NCBI GenBank assembly: GCA_965140405.1
Contig: OZ223208.1
Span: forward strand, 3,100,001 to 3,164,000
DNA: 64,000 bases
Source of the DNA: G963556115 sp963666605
Lineage (GTDB): Bacteria; Planctomycetota; SZUA-567
Direction: 5' to 3'
Below the pieces are notes generated by a model that saw only the letters and a program-made list of their open reading frames with translations, did no database searches and was not told the origin of the DNA. This document shows positions 27,905 to 36,437 of this stretch, in pieces (the first letter of the stretch is position 1; each line of letters opens with the position of its first letter). The translations under genes were made by a program, and so were the position numbers.

Positions 27905-27933
27905 TTGCAAATCCGCCTAAAATGGTGTATACT
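27905..27933 (+). promoter_or_regulatory. Sigma-70-type promoter of the flgM-like gene
   Basis: TTGCAA (27905-27910), 17-base spacer, TATACT (27928-27933), about 60 bases before the start codon. Gives the anti-sigma gene a transcript independent of the sigma gene. Confidence 0.75.
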
Positions 27934-28000
27934 AAAATAAGATAAACTGCATAATAAGCTTAGGCACGGTTTAATGAGCCGAGATAAGGAGAAGTCAGAT

Positions 28001-28276
28001 ATGAATAACAATATTTCAGCTATCAATGGAATGATGGGCAATACACCAGCCCGCAAAGCCAAGCAGGTATACCAGTTCCAGCAGAACGAGACTCTAAAAG
28101 CTACCGACTCTGTCAAGATTTCAAATGATGTAATGACTGTACGAGGAGCTGAGCAATTACGTCTTGACAAGATCATGGAAGTTCGTCAACAGATACAGGA
28201 CGGCACTTATCTCACTGAAGAAAAGCTTGATAGTGCGCTAAACTTAGCCTTGGATGCTGCATTAAAGAACGCCTAA
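28001..28276 (+). CDS. flgM: FlgM-like anti-sigma-28 factor
   Basis: Small protein expected to bind and silence the sigma-28 factor encoded just upstream. I start at the ATG at 28001, which has a strong AAGGAG (27986-27991); 91 residues. Its second half carries the FlgM core: DSVKISNDVMTV, then a helix with KIMEVRQQIQDGTYLTEEK and a final helix LDSALNLALDAAL. The N-terminal half is polar and probably disordered, as in FlgM. Adjacent sigma and anti-sigma genes support the pairing. In flagellated bacteria FlgM is exported when the hook is complete; whether that route exists here cannot be seen. Confidence 0.85.
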   Translation: MNNNISAINGMMGNTPARKAKQVYQFQQNETLKATDSVKISNDVMTVRGAEQLRLDKIMEVRQQIQDGTYLTEEKLDSALNLALDAALKNA

Positions 28277-28297
28277 AGTTTAACAAAAAGAAGAATA

Positions 28298-28343
28298 TTA
28301 ATGCTGAAGTCTACCTGTATTCACAGGTAGACTTCAGCATTAA
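28298..28343. repeat. Perfect 21-bp inverted repeat downstream of flgM
   Basis: 28298-28318 is exactly complementary to 28323-28343, with a 4-base loop (ATTC). There is no T-run on either strand. It lies 21 bases after the flgM-like stop. It may end the transcript or act as a protected 3' end; it is longer and more perfect than the other hairpins here. Confidence 0.8.
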
Positions 28344-28541
28344 TAGAGCTCAGATAACTACAAACCAAGACCGTAATAAAGTTCACCACAGATAAGAGCA
28401 ATTATTACCTAAATCTCACAACATTCAAAGATTCAAAATATACTTAAATCTTTACCCATGACAAATATGTATTGCAATCCAGCCCTATTCATTAATAATA
28501 CGCGAATGATCAAATGACAAAAAGGACGGAGGGAGAGCGGC

Positions 28542-29768
28542 ATGGCAATAAATAAAAGTATCTCAATAGGGAGGTATGACTGCGGAGCATTTATAACATT
28601 CTTCGCATACTCATCATGTACCCAGATACTTCCAATGGCACTGGTTATCATGTCTGATGACCTAGGTTTCTCACTAAAAGAAGGTGGCTTTGCAGAGGGA
28701 AGTATGCTACAGATAGCTAGGTGGCTACCCGGTATATTCTCTGCGCTAGTATGCAGCTTTATTGCCGCAAAGTTTGGTAAAAGAAAGACATTGGGAGCAG
28801 GTATATCACTTATCGGTATCAGTATGGCACTGAGTTCAATTGCTCCAAGCTATAATATGGTATTTATTGCACTACTACTTGCAGGACTGGCCAACGGTCT
28901 TACAGGCACACTGTCATCACCATTTGTAAGAAACCTGCACCCTACAGAGTCCGGTAGATATATAAACTTTCTAAATTCATTCTGGGCGATAGGTACACTA
29001 TTTACAGTTTTAGTATCTGGTGGCTTACTATCAATGGGTGTCTCGTGGAGAATAGTCCTCTTCGGCACTAGCTTGCTCACCCTGCCCCCAGCCTTTATCT
29101 TACTACTACCCCAGACAAAGGGCAAAGAGTACCCAGAGTGTCCTGAAGTACTCCACCCACGAGCGGTCGTCCACCAAATGCGCTGCGTACTCGTTGATAG
29201 GCGTTTTTTATACTTCTTCACAACAATGATGATATTTGCAGGTGGAGAAGGTGTACTCATGTTCTGGAGTGCGAGCTATATCCAGCTAAACTTCGCTGGA
29301 TCAGCTTGGGCTGCAGGGGTCGGCACAGCAATATTCGCAGTAGGAATGATTGTTTCTAGGGTATTTGTTGGATACTTTATTCACCAAGACAGTTTCAAGA
29401 CATATATTATCGGTTTTGCCGTCGGCGGGTTCATTATAACCCTTGGTTTTCCCTTAATTACAGAGTTGTGGCTACTCTTTATAGCGCTATTCTTCAGTGG
29501 TATGGCTACGGCTCCACTCTGGCCTAGCCTTATCAGTTATGGAGCAGAACGCCTTAGCCATCTGGATAAGACGACTACAATGATACTCATCACCCTTTCA
29601 GCAACACCTGGTAGGATTATATTTACATTCCTTGTCGGCTATATAGCAACCAAAACAGGTAGCCTTTCGGCTGCCTTCTACCTAGTTCCAACATATTTCT
29701 TTGTCGTTGCTATTATGGTCTACCTTGAAGGTAGGCACCCTTTGACAGAGGTCACCAAGAAATTATAG
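28542..29768 (+). CDS. Major facilitator superfamily transporter
   Basis: Inner-membrane secondary transporter, 408 residues with about 12 hydrophobic helices. The loop between helices 2 and 3 holds the MFS basic motif variant AAKFGKRKTLG (~75-85); the second half repeats the pattern more weakly. GGAGGGAGAG precedes the ATG. It converges with the FGGY kinase gene, one base separating the stops, and the kinase could act on its substrate (inferred). Substrate unknown; sugar or drug transport are both possible. Confidence 0.85.
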   Translation: MAINKSISIGRYDCGAFITFFAYSSCTQILPMALVIMSDDLGFSLKEGGFAEGSMLQIARWLPGIFSALVCSFIAAKFGKRKTLGAGISLIGISMALSSIAPSYNMVFIALLLAGLANGLTGTLSSPFVRNLHPTESGRYINFLNSFWAIGTLFTVLVSGGLLSMGVSWRIVLFGTSLLTLPPAFILLLPQTKGKEYPECPEVLHPRAVVHQMRCVLVDRRFLYFFTTMMIFAGGEGVLMFWSASYIQLNFAGSAWAAGVGTAIFAVGMIVSRVFVGYFIHQDSFKTYIIGFAVGGFIITLGFPLITELWLLFIALFFSGMATAPLWPSLISYGAERLSHLDKTTTMILITLSATPGRIIFTFLVGYIATKTGSLSAAFYLVPTYFFVVAIMVYLEGRHPLTEVTKKL

Positions 29769-29769
29769 A

Positions 29770-31287
29770 CTACTTAAGAAGCTCAAATATCCCATAATCC
29801 TCAAGTGCGTGATAAGCTTTATCAAATACGACCTTCTTCTTCCTGTATACTTCACTATTACTTGCAATAGGAGAGGTCGTACGCTGTATCTCTATAAACC
29901 TGTCAACATCATCAAATGATGATAGTGCACCCACACCGACTCCACCAATTATCGCCGCACCCATACTTGTCGCTTGTTCGAGATACTTTGGTACCTGTAC
30001 ATCTATGCCGTAGATATCAGCCATGATCTGACACCACACCTTGCCCTGCGCACCTCCGCCTATCACGCGTATAGCATCTATTTCAAGATCATTCCTATAG
30101 ATATCTAGAATCATCCCTAGATTCATAGATATTCCTTCAAGCACTGCCCTAAATATATCTTCACGCTTATTCTCAAGACTCAGCCCGATAAAGCTCCCCT
30201 TGGCATCAGGATTCCACCTAGGGCTCCTCTCACCGAGCATATAAGGCAAGAATAGAACTCCATTCGCCCCTACGGGAGATTTCTCTATAAGCTGATTAAT
30301 CACCTCATACGGGCTCACACCGCTCTTCAGTGCTTCTTCTGACTCTATCATAGCCAACTGATTTTTGAGCCAACCATACGAGCTTCCAGCCGTCTGCATA
30401 GTACCACATGGCTGCAAGTACCCATCAACAGGGTGAGCGTAGGTAAAGGTCATCATCTCCTCATCCTTTACCAACTTTTCAGAGGTTGTTGATATCCAAG
30501 ATGAAGACCCTAGATAATTATACGTAATACCAGGCCTTACAGAGCCAATACCAACCGTCGCACAGCCGCCATCCCCTGCCCCTGCGACTACAGGTGTTCC
30601 AACTTTAAGCCCTGTTGCTGCTGCAGCCTCTACCGTCACTTCACCTATCACAGTAGATGATGTCACAGCTTCTGGGAATTTATCATAATCTACCCCAGCT
30701 GCCTCTATTATCTTTTCCGACCAATTCAAATTATGCAAGTCAAAAGCATTTGTCCCAGAAGCATCATTAAAATCGGTCACCATTCTACCGGTAAGGAGGA
30801 AATTAACATAGTCCTTGGCTTGAAGTATCTTATAAATTTTATTATATATTTCAGGTTGATTCGCCTTTATCCACATCAGCTTAGTGAGAGTATATGAGGC
30901 ATCTGGGCGGTGACCTGTTATTGCGAAGATCTCTTTAGCAGGTATCTTACTAATAAGTTCCTCCTCTTGCACAGTAGAACGTTGATCGCAATACAACATT
31001 TGATTTCTTAGTGGTTTACCATTAATATCTACAGCCAGACAACCAGTCATCTGCCCACTAAACGCTACCGAAGCAATCTTTTCTGAGTCGAACCCCACTA
31101 ACAGTTTATTGGTTGACTCACAGACCGCTCTCCACCAATCCTCAGGGTTCTGCTCAGCCCAGTTATTATTAAGATAATTTGTATTATATGAAGTCGTCAC
31201 ACTCTTTACTAAAAGACCTTCAGTTGTAAAAAGTGTCGCTTTATTCCCAGTAGTCCCCAAATCATGCGCTAATAAGTACTCTTTCAT
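29770..31287 (-). CDS. xylB: FGGY-family carbohydrate kinase, xylulokinase-like
   Basis: Phosphorylates a pentulose, most likely D-xylulose, delivering xylulose 5-phosphate to the pentose phosphate pathway where the transketolase of this window acts. 505 residues: N-terminal HDLGTTGNKATLF phosphate loop, CDQRS at the substrate site (~98), GAGDGG near 238-243 with the catalytic Asp, and the C-terminal IRVIGGGAQGKVWCQIMADI FGGY signature. Catalytic residues present. No xylose isomerase is nearby, so other pentuloses are possible. It begins about 30 bases after ogt on the same strand. Confidence 0.88.
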   Translation of the reverse strand: MKEYLLAHDLGTTGNKATLFTTEGLLVKSVTTSYNTNYLNNNWAEQNPEDWWRAVCESTNKLLVGFDSEKIASVAFSGQMTGCLAVDINGKPLRNQMLYCDQRSTVQEEELISKIPAKEIFAITGHRPDASYTLTKLMWIKANQPEIYNKIYKILQAKDYVNFLLTGRMVTDFNDASGTNAFDLHNLNWSEKIIEAAGVDYDKFPEAVTSSTVIGEVTVEAAAATGLKVGTPVVAGAGDGGCATVGIGSVRPGITYNYLGSSSWISTTSEKLVKDEEMMTFTYAHPVDGYLQPCGTMQTAGSSYGWLKNQLAMIESEEALKSGVSPYEVINQLIEKSPVGANGVLFLPYMLGERSPRWNPDAKGSFIGLSLENKREDIFRAVLEGISMNLGMILDIYRNDLEIDAIRVIGGGAQGKVWCQIMADIYGIDVQVPKYLEQATSMGAAIIGGVGVGALSSFDDVDRFIEIQRTTSPIASNSEVYRKKKVVFDKAYHALEDYGIFELLK

Positions 31288-31317
31288 CTCTCACTCCAAT
31301 TTATATTAATATTCAAA

Positions 31318-31797
31318 CTACTTCGATCTTTCTAACATAAGTAATGCCTCTTTAATCTCCACTCCCCCTGCATATCCTACCAGTTTCCCATTCGCACCTA
31401 TCACCCTATGACATGGAACTATAATGGGTAGAGGGTTCCTATTATTAGCCATCCCAACAGCACGAGCAGCTTTAGGATTACCTATTGCTGTAGCAATATC
31501 CCTATACGATCTAGTCTCACCATACGGAATTCTCTTCAACTCATCCCAGACTGCCATCTGAAATTCAGTCCCAATAGGATTAATTTCAAGAGTAAATTCG
31601 TGCCGCTTACCAGCCAAATACTCATATATTTGCTGCGCAGCTTCTTTGAAATACTCTGCATCTTCCACCATACCACCGGTATGATTCATAATTTTTTCAC
31701 CAACAGCAATAAATTTTATCCGAGCCAGCCCTGATTCATCACCAACCAACAACACTCTACACAAGGTAGTCTCAATTACAGTATAATATATCGTCAT
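31318..31797 (-). CDS. ogt: Methylated-DNA-protein-cysteine methyltransferase
   Basis: Repairs O6-methylguanine by irreversible transfer of the methyl group to its own cysteine. From the ATG at 31795-31797 (TTGGAGGG upstream) it has 159 residues. Seen: the recognition helix region FQMAVWDELKRIPYGETRSY, the AAARAVG-type segment KAARAVGMANNRNP, and the active site PCHRVIG. The N-terminal ribonuclease-like domain is short, as in Ogt rather than Ada. An alternative TTG start would lie inside the ribosome site. Probably cotranscribed with the downstream kinase gene. Confidence 0.95.
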   Translation of the reverse strand: MTIYYTVIETTLCRVLLVGDESGLARIKFIAVGEKIMNHTGGMVEDAEYFKEAAQQIYEYLAGKRHEFTLEINPIGTEFQMAVWDELKRIPYGETRSYRDIATAIGNPKAARAVGMANNRNPLPIIVPCHRVIGANGKLVGYAGGVEIKEALLMLERSK

Positions 31798-32026
31798 ACC
31801 CTCCAAATAAATAAACTACACCAATATTATTCATGATACAACCTGAGTGCAATATCTATTTCAAATATGAATAATAGTATACTTAATGGCGCAATGGCTT
31901 CATCACTATTTTATCACATACTTACAACTGATACATTTATTTATTGAAACATTATGATTTATCAATAGTATATATTATAAAACATAACCAACTTGAACTT
32001 TAAAAATAATTAATCAGGGGTGAAAT

Positions 32027-34120
32027 ATGCACAAACAAGCAAGAATCGCATCATTTTTACTAATCTTTCTATTTTCTTCCAGTTGGGTATTGAGTGCTTC
32101 AAACCTTGACAAAGAACTAATAAATGCAGTATCAGGTGATGTAAAAATCACAACAATAGAAGAACTTATAAAAGCTGGTGCAGATGTAAATTTCAAACAT
32201 CCCAAAAACATTACTCCATTATTAGCAGCGTTACGTTTTGACAGAGATATCGGTATTATAACTTTATTAATTAATAACGGAGCAAATGTAAATGAACAAA
32301 TTCCCAGTTCAGCCACAACGCCATTACATTTAGCAGCCACATTCACCAAAAATCCAAACATTATCAAACTCCTAGTCTCTAAAGGAGCTCAACTTGAAAC
32401 GAAAGATAATGATGGAGATACCGCCCTCATAATAGCAGCATCCGTCAACCCAAATCTTGAGATAACAAAAGTTCTTTTAGAGCTAGGCGCTGATATTGAC
32501 GCCTCAAATAAAAAAGGGCATGATGCCCTATTTGAAGCATTGATGAGAGCAAATAACTTTGAAATTATTAAACTTCTCATTGCAGAAGGATTCGATATAA
32601 ACCGCATGACCTCACTCAGAGTTACTCCACTTGCCGTAATTCTAAAAAAGACGCCAGACTATGACAAGGTTGTATACTTCTTGGATCACGGAGCGAACCC
32701 AAAACACAAGATGAAATACAACAAAACCATTATTCAGACAGCTGCAGAAAACTGTAGCGATACCAGAATTATCCCTCTACTAATTGAGCATGGGGCAGAT
32801 CTTTTTGAGAACACCATACACGGCTCGACACCACTGCATGCAGCTTGTAGATTCAACTCCAATAAAGAGATCATAATCCAACTTTTAGATCTAGGTCTTG
32901 ATATGAACACAAAGGACAGCGACGGCAAGACTCCTCTCGATTACGCCAAAAAATTCGACAACAAAATAGCCATAGAAGTGCTAAGTAACTGGTCAGCAAA
33001 TTTACCAAACCCAGTAGCAAAAGAGTCAAGTGGTCAAATAGGTGTGGAAACCCTGAAGGGGCTCTCCGACACTCAACAAACTACCGAACATAACAACATA
33101 ACAGCTCTAATTTTAGCAGTAAATAACAAAAATATTGAAAAGATTAAAGAATTAGTAAATAGAGATGTAGATATTAACGTCGCCGACCCAAAGACTGGCG
33201 GCACAGCACTTCATCACGCAGTATTCATTGATAACCCTACTGAGGTAATCAGACTTCTGCTCGAACTTGGAGCAGATTCCACAATCAAGGATCTTAGTGG
33301 CAAAACACCTCTAGATTATGCGAAAGAGTTCAATTTACCAAAAGTTACCGATATACTCAATACAAATAGAATCAGTAACAATAAAAACGAGGTAGAGAGC
33401 ATTTTAGCAGACCCATTGACAATGACAGGCAGGATAAATTCTAACGTTAACGCAGGTAGAGTCGACAACCCAATACTCAATGTAGTTGATACGCTGACAG
33501 AGAGTATACCGACAAAATCACCCGACAGAGACGAACTCCTTCTCGATCTATGCAGAAAGAAAGGCAGCCGTGAACTCATTATAAAAATGATTAGAGATGG
33601 CGCCAACGTAAATGCAACCGACAAAGACGGCTCTACCCCGTTGCACTACGCAGTTGAGTATCCAGCAGACTCCAATCTTATCAGTAGTCTTATTGCACTT
33701 GGAGCAGATATAAACGCCAGAAATACTACTGGTGCAACCCCTATTATAATAACGGCATATGATAAAAGATCTGGAATAGCCCTTATGACCCTCCTACTAT
33801 CAGGAGCCGATGTAAATACTAAAGGAGGTATTGATAATGGTAGCCTTCCATTACACATGGCGATCGTAGCAGGGTACGACGATGTCGTTATCACAAAAAT
33901 CTGTGAAAAAACCAAAAACATAAATGCGATGACTACCTATGGACACGCAACACCACTACTCCTAGCCGTCGGGTCTACAAATGCGAATATAGATATAGTC
34001 AAGCTCTTACTTTCCAAAGGAGCAGATCCCACAATAAAAGATTCATCGGGTGATATCCCATTAGATTATGCAAAGGCGCTTGGCCTCACCAATATAATAA
34101 AATTACTAGAAGGCAATTAA
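32027..34120 (+). CDS. Secreted ankyrin-repeat protein
   Basis: 697 residues starting with a type I signal peptide (cut near residue 24, after LSA), so exported, probably periplasmic. Ankyrin units fill two blocks: ~30-325 (eight or so repeats such as TPLHLAATF, GDTALIIAAS, KTPLDYAKKF) and ~345-445 and ~490-697 (GSTPLHYAVEY, TPIIITAYD, ATPLLLAVG, and DIPLDYAKALG at the end). The connecting segments (~325-345, ~445-490) are polar and repeat-free. No enzymatic domain is seen. Ankyrin arrays bind proteins; the partner is unknown. GGGGTGA precedes the ATG. Single-gene transcript. Confidence 0.88.
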   Translation: MHKQARIASFLLIFLFSSSWVLSASNLDKELINAVSGDVKITTIEELIKAGADVNFKHPKNITPLLAALRFDRDIGIITLLINNGANVNEQIPSSATTPLHLAATFTKNPNIIKLLVSKGAQLETKDNDGDTALIIAASVNPNLEITKVLLELGADIDASNKKGHDALFEALMRANNFEIIKLLIAEGFDINRMTSLRVTPLAVILKKTPDYDKVVYFLDHGANPKHKMKYNKTIIQTAAENCSDTRIIPLLIEHGADLFENTIHGSTPLHAACRFNSNKEIIIQLLDLGLDMNTKDSDGKTPLDYAKKFDNKIAIEVLSNWSANLPNPVAKESSGQIGVETLKGLSDTQQTTEHNNITALILAVNNKNIEKIKELVNRDVDINVADPKTGGTALHHAVFIDNPTEVIRLLLELGADSTIKDLSGKTPLDYAKEFNLPKVTDILNTNRISNNKNEVESILADPLTMTGRINSNVNAGRVDNPILNVVDTLTESIPTKSPDRDELLLDLCRKKGSRELIIKMIRDGANVNATDKDGSTPLHYAVEYPADSNLISSLIALGADINARNTTGATPIIITAYDKRSGIALMTLLLSGADVNTKGGIDNGSLPLHMAIVAGYDDVVITKICEKTKNINAMTTYGHATPLLLAVGSTNANIDIVKLLLSKGADPTIKDSSGDIPLDYAKALGLTNIIKLLEGN

Positions 34121-34300
34121 CTTATATTAGAATACTTTTGAATTGAAGAAGTTTATCATAACACTTTATACCTTGAGGTATTTTTACGGTATGTCCAAAT
34201 ATCACAGAGGAAACTTTGCTACCCGAATACACATGCAGAGACAAACTCAACCAAATATAAAAAGATCTGAGCATATTTACGTACTAATAGCTTTCTACAT

Positions 34301-34768
34301 CTATATCCAACGCCTTACTCGATCCTTATAAGCAGTGTACTCTTCACCAAATTGTTCTTCAAGTATTCTTTCCTCAGGAGCAATTTGGTATTTATTCATA
34401 TACAAAACAAAGACTGCCACCAACGCAAAAGAGTATACATTCCATAGATATAAAGCCCAAGCAACAAGCAGCACCAAAGAGCCAAGGTACATCGGATTTC
34501 TAGAATAAGAATAAATTCCTCCCGTTACGAGTATACTTGCTTTACTGGAGTATGGGTTCATCGAGGTACCAGAGGTTTTAAATCTAAAAATACCACTTAG
34601 AACGACTATTCCTCCACACACTAGTGATACAGCCATCCCAACGTACCGAATCACCACAGTATACCCCTCAGCTGATAGCCTTGGATTTCCCTTTGAGATT
34701 AGCCACATGCACAAAAGAACTGTAGACCATACTACAATAGGTGGGATCTTTCTTTCAAGATATTTCAT
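34301..34768 (-). CDS. Isoprenylcysteine carboxyl methyltransferase-like membrane protein
   Basis: Membrane methyltransferase of the ICMT/PEMT superfamily, 155 residues with four to five hydrophobic helices. The SAM-binding signature is present: GIYSYSRNPMYLGSL (~84-98) and the C-terminal EERILEEQFGEEY followed by RVRRWI. Such proteins methylate lipids or small hydrophobic molecules in bacteria; the substrate here is unknown. It converges with the ankyrin gene and is separate from the nif operon, whose terminator lies upstream. Confidence 0.82.
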   Translation of the reverse strand: MKYLERKIPPIVVWSTVLLCMWLISKGNPRLSAEGYTVVIRYVGMAVSLVCGGIVVLSGIFRFKTSGTSMNPYSSKASILVTGGIYSYSRNPMYLGSLVLLVAWALYLWNVYSFALVAVFVLYMNKYQIAPEERILEEQFGEEYTAYKDRVRRWI

Positions 34769-34860
34769 TTCTCCCCATCCTTAAAACAACCAATTATGTT
34801 ACTTATAAAGCGACTCCATAAGTTACTATTACAATATATATCTATCGATTATTATAATGC

Positions 34861-34893
34861 AAAAATGCCTTATAATGCAACGATTATAAGGCA
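34861..34893 (-). terminator. Terminator of the nif operon
   Basis: TGCCTTATAAT paired with ATTATAAGGCA (34866-34876, 34883-34893), 6-base loop, followed on the minus strand by TTTTT (34861-34865). Begins 34 bases past the nifV stop. Confidence 0.85.
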
Positions 34894-34927
34894 AATATAG
34901 TCAAACACGTTATAAGATCTTTTTCTA

Positions 34928-36031
34928 TTATCCCTTAGCAATAACCTCAAGACAACTTTCAAGCGGTAAGTTATCAACGACAGCCATCCTCTGAGCCCTT
35001 TGCAAAACCTCTTTTGCTTCTGATCTTGTTAAAAGTACCCCACGCTGCCTGAAATAGTGAACCACAGATGAAGAGCCGCTATGCCTACCGATTACAATAT
35101 TTCTAATATTACCGACCTCTTCAGGTGCAAGCGGTTCATAGCTACGTTTATCACAGAGCATTGCGTTTACATGCACACCCGACTCATGCGAAAATACATT
35201 CTTACCGACGATAGGTTTATTCACAGGTAGAGCTACCCCGCTAATTCTTTCCACATAATCAGCAAGTTTCTTGAGTTTGCGAAGGTTTACATTACAGTCA
35301 ATACTATGAAGTTTCTTGAGACCGACTACAACTTCATCGAGTGGCGCATTCCCAGCACGTTCACCGATACCATTGACAGTAACATCAGCACAAGTTGCGC
35401 CTCCGCGTATAGCTGCAATAGTATTGGCCGTTGCAAGTCCCATATCATTATGGGCATGAAAGGCAAGTTCAATGCCGTACACCCTACTTGCTAGCCTTGA
35501 GAATATTTCAAATGTCTTAAACGGTTCGAGTAGACCAACGGTATCAGCCAATCTTACACGATTTGCTCCAGCTTCTTTAGCGGTAAATATACACTTTATT
35601 ATAAAGTCCTCATCTGCCCTAGCTACGTCTTGAAAACCTACACTTACAAAATCGACAAGCTCTTTAGCTTTCTTTACATAAGAAGTTATCCTCTCAAGTA
35701 CAATCTCAGTAGGCATCTCAACTATCTGCATATGAAGATTTGAAACAGGCACTGAGAGATGAATCACATCCACACTGCACTTGCTAGCAGCAAGAAGATC
35801 TTCATCACATGCTCTGCACCAAACAGAGAATCTGCAGTTACCTGCATATTCTCTGGCGATGTCATTAATATTCTCAATTTCCGAGTCACCCATTGCAGGG
35901 ATTCCGAGTTCCATCTCACGAACACCAGACGCCACAATCATACCAGCAATTGAGAGTCTCTCCGTCCTGGAGAATCCAACTCCAGCCATCTGTTCTCCAT
36001 CACGCAATGTAGTATCGATCAGGTATTTCAT
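34928..36031 (-). CDS. nifV: Homocitrate synthase
   Basis: Condenses acetyl-CoA with 2-oxoglutarate to homocitrate, the organic ligand of the nitrogenase FeMo-cofactor. 367 residues, normal for NifV. Family features: DTTLRDGEQMAGV (residues 7-19), the RLADTVG strand, the metal-binding HAHNDMG and NGIGERAGNAPLDEVV. These, the length and the place at the end of a nif operon favour NifV over isopropylmalate synthase (which has a longer regulatory C-terminus). Last gene of the nif operon. Confidence 0.93.
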   Translation of the reverse strand: MKYLIDTTLRDGEQMAGVGFSRTERLSIAGMIVASGVREMELGIPAMGDSEIENINDIAREYAGNCRFSVWCRACDEDLLAASKCSVDVIHLSVPVSNLHMQIVEMPTEIVLERITSYVKKAKELVDFVSVGFQDVARADEDFIIKCIFTAKEAGANRVRLADTVGLLEPFKTFEIFSRLASRVYGIELAFHAHNDMGLATANTIAAIRGGATCADVTVNGIGERAGNAPLDEVVVGLKKLHSIDCNVNLRKLKKLADYVERISGVALPVNKPIVGKNVFSHESGVHVNAMLCDKRSYEPLAPEEVGNIRNIVIGRHSGSSSVVHYFRQRGVLLTRSEAKEVLQRAQRMAVVDNLPLESCLEVIAKG

Positions 36032-36058
36032 AGCTTACTCCTCAGAATATAATTATTA

Positions 36059-36364
36059 TCAGGTGATAAGAAGCTCATCAGCTGTGCCACCCTCTTCTAG
36101 GGCATCAAGAATCTCATCAAGCTTATCCTCAGAATCAATATTACCATACCAGTCGTTATTTGGATAAACAACCAGCGCTGGCCCTCTGTCACATACCTTT
36201 AAACATCCACATGCCGTAACCTGAGCATTCATTCCGCGCTCAAGAATCTCTTCTTCAAGATATGGCAAATAGTTTGCTGCTCCCTGTTTATTACATACTC
36301 CCTGTGCCTCTCCAGAAACTCTAAAACTGTTACAAACAAAGATATGAAAGTCAGGTTTTTCCAT
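36059..36364 (-). CDS. Thioredoxin-like [2Fe-2S] ferredoxin
   Basis: Electron carrier of 101 residues. Four Cys match the ligands of the clostridial/Aquifex thioredoxin-fold ferredoxins: Cys11, Cys24, Cys54 and Cys58 (Cx12C, then CxxxC), with an extra Cys52. Homologues are found in nif clusters, including that of Clostridium pasteurianum, and can interact with the MoFe protein. It lies between nifB and nifV with short gaps, so a role in nitrogenase electron supply or cofactor assembly is inferred. Confidence 0.9.
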   Translation of the reverse strand: MEKPDFHIFVCNSFRVSGEAQGVCNKQGAANYLPYLEEEILERGMNAQVTACGCLKVCDRGPALVVYPNNDWYGNIDSEDKLDEILDALEEGGTADELLIT

Positions 36365-36437
36365 GATAAACTCCTAAGTATAGTTTAAAGAATAATATAA
36401 TTAATAGTATAGTCAGATTTGATATCTCTACACAATA

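Noticed and set aside
32027..34120. CRISPR-like regular spacing
   Set aside because: The periodicity in this region is that of ankyrin codons, not of identical DNA repeats; no CRISPR array or cas gene in the window.
34143..34331. 62-codon plus-strand frame after the ankyrin gene
   Set aside because: Overlaps the methyltransferase gene end on the other strand; no coding features.
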